Part shown: positions 9,004-16,705 of the stretch, in pieces
Numbering within the stretch: the first letter of the stretch is position 1
Layout of the letters: each line of letters begins with the position of its first letter
Source of the DNA: Herbidospora daliensis
GTDB taxonomy: Bacteria > Actinomycetota > Actinomycetes > Streptosporangiales > Streptosporangiaceae
Direction: 5' to 3'
Assembly (NCBI RefSeq): GCF_001570585.1
Contig: NZ_BBXF01000001.1
Location: 1,171,691 to 1,235,690, forward strand
Length of the DNA: 64,000 nt
The notes under the pieces: generated by a model
What the model was told of the DNA's origin: nothing
The model's database searches: none
Seen by the model: only the letters and a program-made list of their open reading frames with translations
Program-made: the position numbers and the translations under genes

Positions 9004-11442
9004 ATGCAGGAGGTTTTCGTCGGCCGCGAATGCGAGCTGACCTGGCTCGCCACCACCCGGGCGCATGTGGTGGGGATCGACGGCGAACCGGGCATCGGCA
9101 AGACGGCGCTGGCCCGCCGTTTCACCGCGAGCCAGGACCGCCCGGTCTTCTGGGCCGCCGCCGACGAACACGAACCGGAACTGGCCTGGGAGGGCCCCGA
9201 ACCGGTGTTCCGCGACTGCGTCGTGGTGCTCGACGACGCCCACTGGGCCGACCGCGACCAGCTCGGCGCGCTGCGCCTGGCCGTCCGGCGGCGGCCCGAC
9301 GTGTTCGTCGTGGTCGTCGGTGACCTCGAAGCCCTGGGCGACGGCTGGCGCCGCCTGATGACCGAACGGGTCACCCTATCCGGCCTGCCCGCCGCCGACC
9401 TGATCCGGCTGGCCGCCCTGTGCGGGCACCCGGAGCTGTCGGCCGCCGGGGCGGCCCGCCTGCACGAGCACACCGGCGGCCACCCCCTGCACGCCCGCCA
9501 CCTGCTCGACGAGCTCGACCCGCACACCCTGGCCTACGGCGCCGGGCCGCTGCCCGCGCCCCGCTCGGTCGTCACGGCCGTGCGCGACCGCCTGCGGAGA
9601 TGCGCGCCCGAGGTCAGGGCCCTGCTGGAGGCCGGTTCCGTGGAGGGGCGGCGCTGGCCCGCCGACTCCGACGCGGCGGTGGCGACCGGCCTGGTCAGGC
9701 GGACCGGCAAGGGGCTGGAGTTCACCAGCGCGCTGGTCCGCAGCGTGCTCTACCACGACATCCCCGAACCCCGCCGCCGGACCCTGCACGCCCGGCACGA
9801 CTCGCTCCGGCACCGCATCGCCGCCGCCGGCGGCACGCCCGACGAGGCGCTGGCCGCTGACATCGCCCGAGAGGCGACGCGGTTGCAGCGCGACTCCCGC
9901 ACCCAGGAGGCGGCGGTCCTGCTGGCCCAGTCGCTCCCGCTGACCGGCGACCGCGACCTGCGGCTGGCCGCGCTGGAGGCCATGCTGGTGGCCGGCGACC
10001 TGGCCCGCACCCTGCCCTTCCGCGGCTGGCTGGCCGCCGACCGGGGCAGGCGGGGCCGCTACGTGCACGGCTACCAGACGCTGCTGATGGGCCAGGTCGC
10101 CGAGGCGCGGTCGCTGCTGCTGCGGGCGCTCGACCTGCCGCCGGAGGAGGGCCCGGCCGACCTCGACGCCCGGATCGCCAGCCAGCTGGCCGTCATCGGC
10201 GTCGTCACCGTCTCCGACCACGACATGATCACCTACGGGGCGCGGGCGGTCGCGGGCGCGCGCGAACCGTGGGTGGCCGCGTTCGCCTGGTTCGCCCGCG
10301 CGCTCGGCCTGGCCGTCGCCGGACGCGCTGGCGAGGCGCTGGAGCTGCTCACCTCCGCCGACACCCCCGGCGCGCCCGCCGGACTCGACGGCCTGGTGGC
10401 CCGCGGCATGATCCGCCTGTGGCGCGGCGACCTCGACGGCTCGTGCGCCGACCTGCGGCTGGCCGTGCACCGCGCCGCCGAGGGCGAGCCGCTGCGGGTC
10501 GGGCAGGCGCTCGGCTTCCTCGGCGAGGCGCTCTACCGGCGCGGCGAACTGGCCGAGGCGGTGCTGCACACCGAACTCGCCGTCGCCGACGCCCAGGACA
10601 ACGAGCGCGTCTGGGACTACGCCATGCTGCACGCCCAGGCCGCCTACCCGCTGGCCGCGATGGGCGAGTGGGCCCGCGCGGGCGCGCACGCCGAGGAGTC
10701 GGCCCGCTGGGCCCGCGCCACCGGCATCCCCGCCGCCCGCGTCTACGCCGCCGCCGCGGCCATCGCCATCGCGCGGGCCCGCGACGACCCGTCGTGGGCG
10801 CTGGCCGCGTCGACCGACCTGGCCGGGATCTATCCGGCCGGCGAACCGGGCACCCACCTGCTCGGCGCGGTCCGGGAGGAGGCCCTCGCGCAACTGGGCC
10901 GGGCGGGCGATCTGGGCGACGTCCCCGATTTCCCGGACGGCCTGGGCGCCTCCCGGGCCCGCGGGCTGATCGCGACGGCACGCGGCGAACACGAGCGGGC
11001 CCTGGCCTGTTTCGCCGAGGCCCGCGCCCACGCCGCGCCGTTCCCGCTGGAGCGCGCGTTCGTCGACCTCCTCACGGCCCGCTGCCACCTGCTCCGGGGC
11101 CGGGCGAAGGCGGGCGAGCGGGCGCTGCGGGCGGCGTACCGGGAGTTCGAGCGCATCGGCGCCCGCGCCTACCAGGACCTGACCCGCGCCGCCGCCCGCG
11201 AGGCGGGCCTCGTCGTCGACGGCCCCGCGCGCCCCTTCGACGACCTCACCCCGGCGGAACGCGCCGTCGCCGGGCTGGCCTGCGACGGCCTGACCAACCG
11301 GGAGATCGCCGACCGGCTCGTGGTCAGCGTGAAGACGGTCGAGTTCCACCTCGGGCACGTCTTCCGGCGGCTCGACATCTCCTCGCGGCGGGAACTGCGC
11401 GAGCTGGGGTCGACGGCCGGAATTCCCGGGGTCGCACCCTGA
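9004..11442 (+). CDS. LAL-type LuxR transcriptional regulator with STAND ATPase domain
   Basis: 812 residues. The Walker A motif is at residues 27-34 (GEPGIGKT) and a Walker B-like VVLDDAHWAD near 75. A long helical, TPR-like middle follows (about 300-700), and a LuxR/GerE helix-turn-helix closes the protein (about 745-805; LTPAERAVAGLACDGLTNRE). This is the layout of MalT and of the large ATP-binding LuxR regulators often linked to actinomycete metabolite clusters or sugar genes. No Shine-Dalgarno precedes ATG 9004; TTGAAT seven bases upstream would fit a leaderless transcript. The target is unknown. Neighbours are two secreted-protein genes. Confidence 0.85.
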   Translation: MQEVFVGRECELTWLATTRAHVVGIDGEPGIGKTALARRFTASQDRPVFWAAADEHEPELAWEGPEPVFRDCVVVLDDAHWADRDQLGALRLAVRRRPDVFVVVVGDLEALGDGWRRLMTERVTLSGLPAADLIRLAALCGHPELSAAGAARLHEHTGGHPLHARHLLDELDPHTLAYGAGPLPAPRSVVTAVRDRLRRCAPEVRALLEAGSVEGRRWPADSDAAVATGLVRRTGKGLEFTSALVRSVLYHDIPEPRRRTLHARHDSLRHRIAAAGGTPDEALAADIAREATRLQRDSRTQEAAVLLAQSLPLTGDRDLRLAALEAMLVAGDLARTLPFRGWLAADRGRRGRYVHGYQTLLMGQVAEARSLLLRALDLPPEEGPADLDARIASQLAVIGVVTVSDHDMITYGARAVAGAREPWVAAFAWFARALGLAVAGRAGEALELLTSADTPGAPAGLDGLVARGMIRLWRGDLDGSCADLRLAVHRAAEGEPLRVGQALGFLGEALYRRGELAEAVLHTELAVADAQDNERVWDYAMLHAQAAYPLAAMGEWARAGAHAEESARWARATGIPAARVYAAAAAIAIARARDDPSWALAASTDLAGIYPAGEPGTHLLGAVREEALAQLGRAGDLGDVPDFPDGLGASRARGLIATARGEHERALACFAEARAHAAPFPLERAFVDLLTARCHLLRGRAKAGERALRAAYREFERIGARAYQDLTRAAAREAGLVVDGPARPFDDLTPAERAVAGLACDGLTNREIADRLVVSVKTVEFHLGHVFRRLDISSRRELRELGSTAGIPGVAP

Positions 11443-11477
11443 AGCGCGCGGCCCGCGCCCCCGCCTACCCTCGCGCC

Positions 11478-12500
11478 ATGCCGCTGCGCAAAGCGCTCAT
11501 CCTGACACTGACGACGGCGCTGGTCCTGACCCCGTCGACGGCCGGCGCCCACCCGAAACCCACCAACGGCTTCGCGCCGTGGGGCCCGTGGAACCAGAAG
11601 CTCCCCCGCAACGTGCCGCTGGCCCCGAACTCGCAGGCCATCGTCGACAACATCAAACTCGACAAGGAACAGAACTACGGCAGCTGGGCGATCAACACCG
11701 ACGAGTACTCCGCGCCCATCTACTCCGTCGGCCGGCACACCCCCCGCAAACAGTGGCGTTTCTCCGACTGCCTCGGCCTCCCCCACCTGGCCCCGGTCAT
11801 CGCCGACTCGCTGCGCTCGGTCCCCACGCCGGCCGACCTGATCGTCTCGAAGGGCACCGACGCCTCCGTGGCGATCTACCAGCCCTCCACCGACACGTAC
11901 TGGGACTTCTGGCGCGCCGAGAAGGACGCCCTGGGGAACTGGTCGGCCTGCTGGGGCGGCAAGATCGACAACTATTCGCGGAACCCCGGCATCTTCGACA
12001 ACCCCCTCGGCGCGACCGCGACGGGCCTCCCGTTCGGCGCGTTCACGATCCGCATCGAGGAACTCAAGCGGGGCCGCATCGACCACGCGCTGAACATCGT
12101 GACGGTCCGGACGAGGGCGAACTGCAACAGCTGGCCCGCCACCCGCAACGACGGCTTCGTCGAAGGCGCCGACATCCCCTGCGAGGGCCAGCGCTTCCGC
12201 CTCGACCCCGCCTTCGACGTCTCGACCCTGACCTCCCCCGCCGCCCGCACCATCGCGCGGGCGATGCAGGAATACGGCCTGATCATGACCGACAAGGGCG
12301 GCGCACTGGTGACGTACGCCGAAGACCCCCGGCCGTACATGGCCCGCAACGGCGGCGTCGACCCGTACTTCGAGCTCTTCGACCCCGACCACCTGGTGGA
12401 ACCGGACGGCCCGGAGAAGTACTTCGTCCTGTCGGAGATCCCGGTCGAACGCCTCCAGGCGCTGCCGATGGACTACGGCAAGGGCCGCAGCCGGTGGTAG
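11478..12500 (+). CDS. Secreted protein of unknown family
   Basis: 340 residues with a clear signal peptide (basic MPLRK, hydrophobic core, cleavage near AGA-HP at about residue 24). The mature part is rich in aromatic residues and prolines, with four cysteines and motifs such as YWDFWRAEKD and CWGGKIDNYS that suggest a compact beta-rich extracellular domain, perhaps carbohydrate-active. I do not recognise the family. It is separated from the LAL gene by about 35 bases and may be co-transcribed with it. Its 3' end overlaps the convergent lasso B gene by 28 bases. Confidence 0.75.
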   Translation: MPLRKALILTLTTALVLTPSTAGAHPKPTNGFAPWGPWNQKLPRNVPLAPNSQAIVDNIKLDKEQNYGSWAINTDEYSAPIYSVGRHTPRKQWRFSDCLGLPHLAPVIADSLRSVPTPADLIVSKGTDASVAIYQPSTDTYWDFWRAEKDALGNWSACWGGKIDNYSRNPGIFDNPLGATATGLPFGAFTIRIEELKRGRIDHALNIVTVRTRANCNSWPATRNDGFVEGADIPCEGQRFRLDPAFDVSTLTSPAARTIARAMQEYGLIMTDKGGALVTYAEDPRPYMARNGGVDPYFELFDPDHLVEPDGPEKYFVLSEIPVERLQALPMDYGKGRSRW

Positions 12501-13180
12501 GACGGTTCGTCGCCGGTGGTGATGGCTTCTCCGTCGGCCTCGATCCAGGCGTGGAAGGTGTACGGGTCGGGCAGCACGCCGAAGCACCAGTCGGCCCGGC
12601 GTCCTCGCGACCCCGCCCACAACACCGTCGCCAACGAGATCTGCAGGCAGGCCGCCCGGCCGGGGAACCACCCGGCGGCGCGGGAGACGTCGGCGGCCAT
12701 CCGGCGGGCGGTCGCCGGATCGAGGGCCGGCCGGTTGCGCCCCGCCCGTAGGGCGAGCCGGTGGGCGACCTTGAACGGGAAGACCAGCAACACCGCCGCC
12801 AACATGAGGAAGACGGCCGCCCGGGCTCCCGGGCGGCCCGGGGGCCCGGCCGCCATCGGCACGTCGACCGCCTGCGCCCGTCCCGGCCCGGCCGGGACGT
12901 CGCCGGGGGCGGTGACGATCTCGTCCAGCGGGCTCAGGCCGCCCGGCACCAGGCCGACCTGGTGGAGGTCGTCGAGCAGGGCGTCGACGTCGGCGCGCAG
13001 CCGCTCGCCCGGGACGGCCGGATAGCGGGAGGCCAGGGCGCTGACCGCGTCGTCGCGGGTGCCGCCCGAGCTGAGCACGCTCCAGGTCACCATGCCGGGC
13101 GGGTTCAGCACATGGCACTCGCCCGTGCGGACGTCGACCAGGACGAGACCCCGCTCATCGTCGGCCAGTTGGTAGATCAT
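12473..13180 (-). CDS. Lasso peptide leader-binding and protease protein, fused B1-B2
   Basis: 235 residues. The N-terminal part (about 1-85) is a PqqD-like RiPP recognition element, beginning MIYQLADDERGLVLVDVRTG. The C-terminal part (about 110-235) is the transglutaminase-like lasso leader peptidase, with the catalytic Cys in AACLQIS (about 177) and His in FHAWIE (about 209). In many actinobacteria these are two genes (B1 and B2); here they are one polypeptide, as in McjB. It would bind the precursor leader and cut before the core. The start overlaps the cyclase stop by four bases (ATGA), so it is the last gene of the precursor-cyclase-protease operon. Its 3' end runs into the convergent secreted-protein gene. 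Confidence 0.9.
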   Translation of the reverse strand: MIYQLADDERGLVLVDVRTGECHVLNPPGMVTWSVLSSGGTRDDAVSALASRYPAVPGERLRADVDALLDDLHQVGLVPGGLSPLDEIVTAPGDVPAGPGRAQAVDVPMAAGPPGRPGARAAVFLMLAAVLLVFPFKVAHRLALRAGRNRPALDPATARRMAADVSRAAGWFPGRAACLQISLATVLWAGSRGRRADWCFGVLPDPYTFHAWIEADGEAITTGDEPSYHRLRPLP

Positions 13181-15132
13181 CTCCGCAGCCACACCTCCAG
13201 GGCGACCAGCCGCCCGAGCGCGCTCAGGGGGACCGGCGCCCCGGCGTTCAACCGGGTCAGGGTGGTTCTGACGGCGTCCGGGTCGACCACCCCGAGGTCG
13301 GCCAGCCGGGAGTCGTCCAGCAGAGCGGTGATCTGACGGCGGGCCGCGCGGGCGCCCGCGTACTCCTCGGCCTGGTAGGCGCCCTTGGTCCGCCGCCCCA
13401 GAACGCTCTCGGGCACCAGCCCGGCAAGGGCGTCGGCCAGCAGCGGCTTGGCCCTGGACGGGTCGGGAACGGGTTCGGGCCCGTCGAGCACGGCGGCGAT
13501 AACCGCGTCGTCCAGGTAGGGGGCGTGCACCGCCACCCCGAGGCGGTCGCCGAGCGTGCGGAGAAAACGCTGCGCGTCGGCCGCCGACCGCAACGACGCG
13601 AGCGTCGCATGCCGAGCCGGGGTCACCCCAGCCGGGAGCTTCCGAGCCGTCGACGGGTCGGCGGCCACATCGGCCAGCTCGCGCCTGATCCGCGGCGTCA
13701 GCCATCCGGCGGCCTCACCCGCCACACTCCACCAGCCGATGGCATCGGCAGGAGCCGTCCCCGGGCCGGAGGGCCGAACCAGAGACCGGGCCAGCGCACG
13801 GAGCGCCCGGCCATGAGAGGTGGCGGCCAGCCGAGCCGCCCGCACCGCCAGCTCGACCGCCGACGCCTGCCGCAACCGGCTCAACCTGGCACTATGGCTC
13901 ACCCATCTCCGCAGGTCCCCCTGCCTGAACAGAGTGGCGAGATAGGAGGGCGACGGCTGGAACAGCGCGTCGGCGCCTTCCCCGGTGAGATGAACCCTCG
14001 ACCCGCTCCGACGAGCCCAGTCGAGCCGCAACGCCGCCCGCCGATACGCCAGCATGCCTGGCGCCGGCCAGTCGAGCCGAGGCATCGCCAGCCCGAGAAC
14101 CAGGCCACCCCGCTGATGCTCCATCGCGCTCACCCCGGCCGACCCACTCGAACCGGGCCACTCAAGTCCCATCGCCCTCCCGGCCAGGCCACCCGGAGCA
14201 GGCCAAGCGGTTCCCAAAGCACTCAAGTCGCCCGCGCCACCCGAAACGGACTTCGCGCTTCCCAACGCATTCGCCTCAGCCGGGTCATTCGAAGCGTGCC
14301 CCGTGAATTCCAAAGCGCTCGCCCCAGCGAGACCACCCGCATCCCGGCCGGTTCCCGTCGCCGGCAGCGCATGCCCCCGCAGGCCAAGACCAGGCAGGTC
14401 GAACCGGTAAGGGAGGGTGTCCCGGTCTCCGGTGACCACGTTCAGGCGGATGCGGTCGTTCAGGCCCGCCGCCAGCTGGGCCGCGGCCAGGTCGGCCGCT
14501 GGGAGCTCCTCGTGGTGGTAGACGACCGCGTCGACCGGGCCCCCGGCGGCGGCGAGGAAGGCCAGGGAGGTCGAGTCGATGCCGCCGCTGAAGTCGGCGG
14601 TCACTCCCGGGCCGCGCCGGGCGACCGCTTCCGTCAGCGCTTCGCGCAGCGGGCGCACGGGGCCGTGATGGGCATTTTCGTATCGCCCGACATCGGTGTA
14701 GAAGGAACGGCCCATTGTCAGCGGGAGCACATTCGGGCACACGATCTGAATCGCCGCCGAGAGCGGGTCGGGGGTGCGGGAATGGAGTGCGGCCAGGAGG
14801 GTGGCGTGATGGGCGATGAGAGTCTCGTGGCCGCGTACGGAGATATGGAAAGGGAATTGACCCGCGCGGTCGGTGTGCAGCTCGACCCCGGCGGCGGTGG
14901 CGATCACGCAGGAATAGGCGCCGGGCAGCTCGCGGATCGGGGCGGTCCGCAGTTCCCGCTCGGTGGCCGTCAGGTGGCCGAGGAAGACGGCCAGGGCGCC
15001 GTCGCGGTCGACGGCTCTGACCAGGGACGGCGGGGGTGATCCGTAGAGTCTCACCGCCTCGGCGCCGGGGCGGACCGGCTGCCCGGGGAGCCCGGAGCCG
15101 CCGTCTGGGCGGCCGTCGACCAGTCTGATCAG
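13177..15132 (-). CDS. Lasso peptide macrolactam synthetase (asparagine synthetase-like C protein)
   Basis: About 651 residues. It contains the ATP-pyrophosphatase loop in ADFSGGIDSTS (about 180), then TGEGADALF and HAPYLDD, as in asparagine synthetase B and lasso cyclases, which adenylate the ring Asp/Glu and close the macrolactam. The start is unclear: the family-like first strand (GILIRL) directly follows the precursor stop, but the only nearby start is CTG 15132, with GGTGA ten bases upstream. GTG 15054 and ATG 15243 (inside the precursor gene) are alternatives. Residues about 255-358, between the RFDLPGLGLRG strand and MLAYRRAALR, form a Gly/Ala/Ser-rich insertion that I do not expect in this family. 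Confidence 0.88.
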   Translation of the reverse strand: MIRLVDGRPDGGSGLPGQPVRPGAEAVRLYGSPPPSLVRAVDRDGALAVFLGHLTATERELRTAPIRELPGAYSCVIATAAGVELHTDRAGQFPFHISVRGHETLIAHHATLLAALHSRTPDPLSAAIQIVCPNVLPLTMGRSFYTDVGRYENAHHGPVRPLREALTEAVARRGPGVTADFSGGIDSTSLAFLAAAGGPVDAVVYHHEELPAADLAAAQLAAGLNDRIRLNVVTGDRDTLPYRFDLPGLGLRGHALPATGTGRDAGGLAGASALEFTGHASNDPAEANALGSAKSVSGGAGDLSALGTAWPAPGGLAGRAMGLEWPGSSGSAGVSAMEHQRGGLVLGLAMPRLDWPAPGMLAYRRAALRLDWARRSGSRVHLTGEGADALFQPSPSYLATLFRQGDLRRWVSHSARLSRLRQASAVELAVRAARLAATSHGRALRALARSLVRPSGPGTAPADAIGWWSVAGEAAGWLTPRIRRELADVAADPSTARKLPAGVTPARHATLASLRSAADAQRFLRTLGDRLGVAVHAPYLDDAVIAAVLDGPEPVPDPSRAKPLLADALAGLVPESVLGRRTKGAYQAEEYAGARAARRQITALLDDSRLADLGVVDPDAVRTTLTRLNAGAPVPLSALGRLVALEVWLRR

Positions 15133-15142
15133 AATTCCGAAA

Positions 15143-15286
15143 TCACCAGTAATAGTCGGAATTCGCGTCGGCGTTTCCGCTGCTGGAGTTCCCGCCGAAT
15201 AGATCGGTGACCCGGCCGAGGCGGATGAGGGTGGGCGGTTCATAGTCGGGCTCCGGCGAAGGCAGTTCGGGCCCCTCTGCTGACAT
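15143..15286 (-). CDS. Lasso peptide precursor (47 residues)
   Basis: A small gene with AGGTGG six bases before its ATG, immediately before the cyclase gene. The leader contains YEPPTLIRLG, the YxxPxLxxLG motif read by lasso B1 domains. The C-terminal segment GGNSSSGNADANSDYYW looks like a core: Gly start, Asp acceptor, and bulky YYW tail residues able to hold a thread. If the core begins at the second Gly, Asp is at position 9 and gives a nine-residue ring; from the first Gly it would be at 10, outside the usual range. The usual Thr two residues before the cut is absent (Phe or Leu instead), so the exact cut is uncertain. Confidence 0.82.
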   Translation of the reverse strand: MSAEGPELPSPEPDYEPPTLIRLGRVTDLFGGNSSSGNADANSDYYW

Positions 15287-15332
15287 GAATGACCACCTGT
15301 GCCTGTGAAGTGGGATACGGAAGAGACCAGAG

Positions 15333-15350
15333 TGACTCTACCGAGAGTCA
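15333..15350 (-). terminator. Small hairpin between the ROK gene and the lasso precursor
   Basis: A 7-bp stem (TGACTCT / AGAGTCA) with a four-base loop overlaps the ROK stop codon. It may partly separate the regulator transcript from the lasso operon. It is short and lacks a T tract. Confidence 0.35.
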
Positions 15351-16481
15351 GCGGAGATGGCCGATGAGCCCGAGAATCAGCGCCCCGTGGGCGGCGGCGT
15401 CCGGTTGGGCGAACCGGAGTTCCATGTGGCGGGTCCACGCCGAGCGGCGGAGCTCCTGTTCGCACTCCGACGCGACCAGCCGCAGGCCGGGGGCGAGCGG
15501 GCCGCCGAGCACGACCGCCTGGGTCTCCAGGGTGACGGCGCTCTCGCGCAGGGCGCGGGCCAGCCGTTTCGCGGCGGCGGTGAGGGCCCAGCGGCAGTCG
15601 GGGTCGCCCGCGCGGGCACGGGCGACGAGGGCGTCGATCGACGTGGGCGGGTCCTCCCCTCGGGCCCGGAGGCTCACGTACACCCCCTCCAACACCGCCG
15701 GCACGCTGATGTAACGTTCCAAACATCCCCTTTTGCCACACCAGCAGTCGAGGCCGCCGGGCTCGGCCGCGTGGTGGCCCACGCTTCCGGCGCGGCCGAG
15801 CGCGCCGCGCACCATGCGCGGGCCGACGACCAGCCCGCCGAGCACGTGTTCGGCGATCTCGACGTAGAGCAGCGTCTCGTACGGATGGTGGTAGGTCTGC
15901 TCGTTCAGCGCGCCGAGCCGCGCGTCGGCGTCCACGACGACCTTGACCTCGCCGAACCGGGCCGCGAGCCGCCGGTGCAGGTCGGGCGCGGCGAACCAGG
16001 GCGACGGGGGCGAGGGCGACAGGTCGCGCGGGTCGACCGGCCACGGCACGGCCAGCCCGACCGTCGCCAGGTCGGCCGGGCCGCGCCCGATCGAGGCGGC
16101 GAGCCCGGCCACGGCGTCGGCCGTCGCGTCGATCCAGGCGTCGCCGTCGCGCAGGCCCCGTCCGAGCGTGACGAGCCGCACCTGCTCACGCGGCCAGTGG
16201 GGCAGCCGGGCGGCCACGGTGACGTGGCGGGCGCCGACCTGGACGCCGACGGCGACCCCGGTCACCGGCCGCAGCGCGACGGCCTCCTTCTTGCCGCCCT
16301 GGGCGATGCCGTCGTCGAGCAGCCGCTGCACCGCCGTGCTGACCGACGCGATCGACAGGCCGGTGCGCCTGGCGAGCTCGGTGCGCATGCCGGAACGGCA
16401 CATCAGCGCCCTGATGACCTGGAGCACGCTGTCGCTCCTGGCCTCCGGGTCGAGTAGGTCACGTGTCTCGTGCACGGGCAC
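15348..16481 (-). CDS. ROK family transcriptional regulator (NagC/XylR type)
   Basis: 377 residues. The N-terminal winged helix (about 25-80; RTELARRTGLSIASVSTAVQ) is followed by a ROK sugar-kinase-like fold. This keeps the zinc-binding CWCGKRGCLE motif (about 250), which marks the ROK family. Such proteins repress sugar genes and release DNA on binding a sugar or sugar phosphate. It lies 61 bases upstream of the lasso precursor on the same strand and divergently from the 824-residue membrane protein gene, so it could control either. No clear operator palindrome was found by eye in 16482-16705. Confidence 0.88.
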   Translation of the reverse strand: MPVHETRDLLDPEARSDSVLQVIRALMCRSGMRTELARRTGLSIASVSTAVQRLLDDGIAQGGKKEAVALRPVTGVAVGVQVGARHVTVAARLPHWPREQVRLVTLGRGLRDGDAWIDATADAVAGLAASIGRGPADLATVGLAVPWPVDPRDLSPSPPSPWFAAPDLHRRLAARFGEVKVVVDADARLGALNEQTYHHPYETLLYVEIAEHVLGGLVVGPRMVRGALGRAGSVGHHAAEPGGLDCWCGKRGCLERYISVPAVLEGVYVSLRARGEDPPTSIDALVARARAGDPDCRWALTAAAKRLARALRESAVTLETQAVVLGGPLAPGLRLVASECEQELRRSAWTRHMELRFAQPDAAAHGALILGLIGHLR

Positions 16482-16705
16482 CCCGCCGCCGAATTCGAAT
16501 TACGAGTCGTGCCGCCTCGATCGTGACACAGCGAGTTCAGCCCGAAAAGCGATCACACGGTGACATGTCGCCACATCACGGCCTACTTGAGGAGACGCTC
16601 GTGGTGACCACTGAAATTTGAAATTCCGTGATATCGATGGCCGATCCCCTGCGACGCACAGTAGGTTCCCGGTTACATTGCGCGTGCGACTAGGTGGGGA
16701 ATGTC

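Noticed and set aside
12473-15286. Ordinary asparagine synthetase with a PqqD-type protein of primary metabolism
   Set aside because: The adjoining precursor with a lasso leader motif and the transglutaminase-like Cys/His domain point to lasso biosynthesis.
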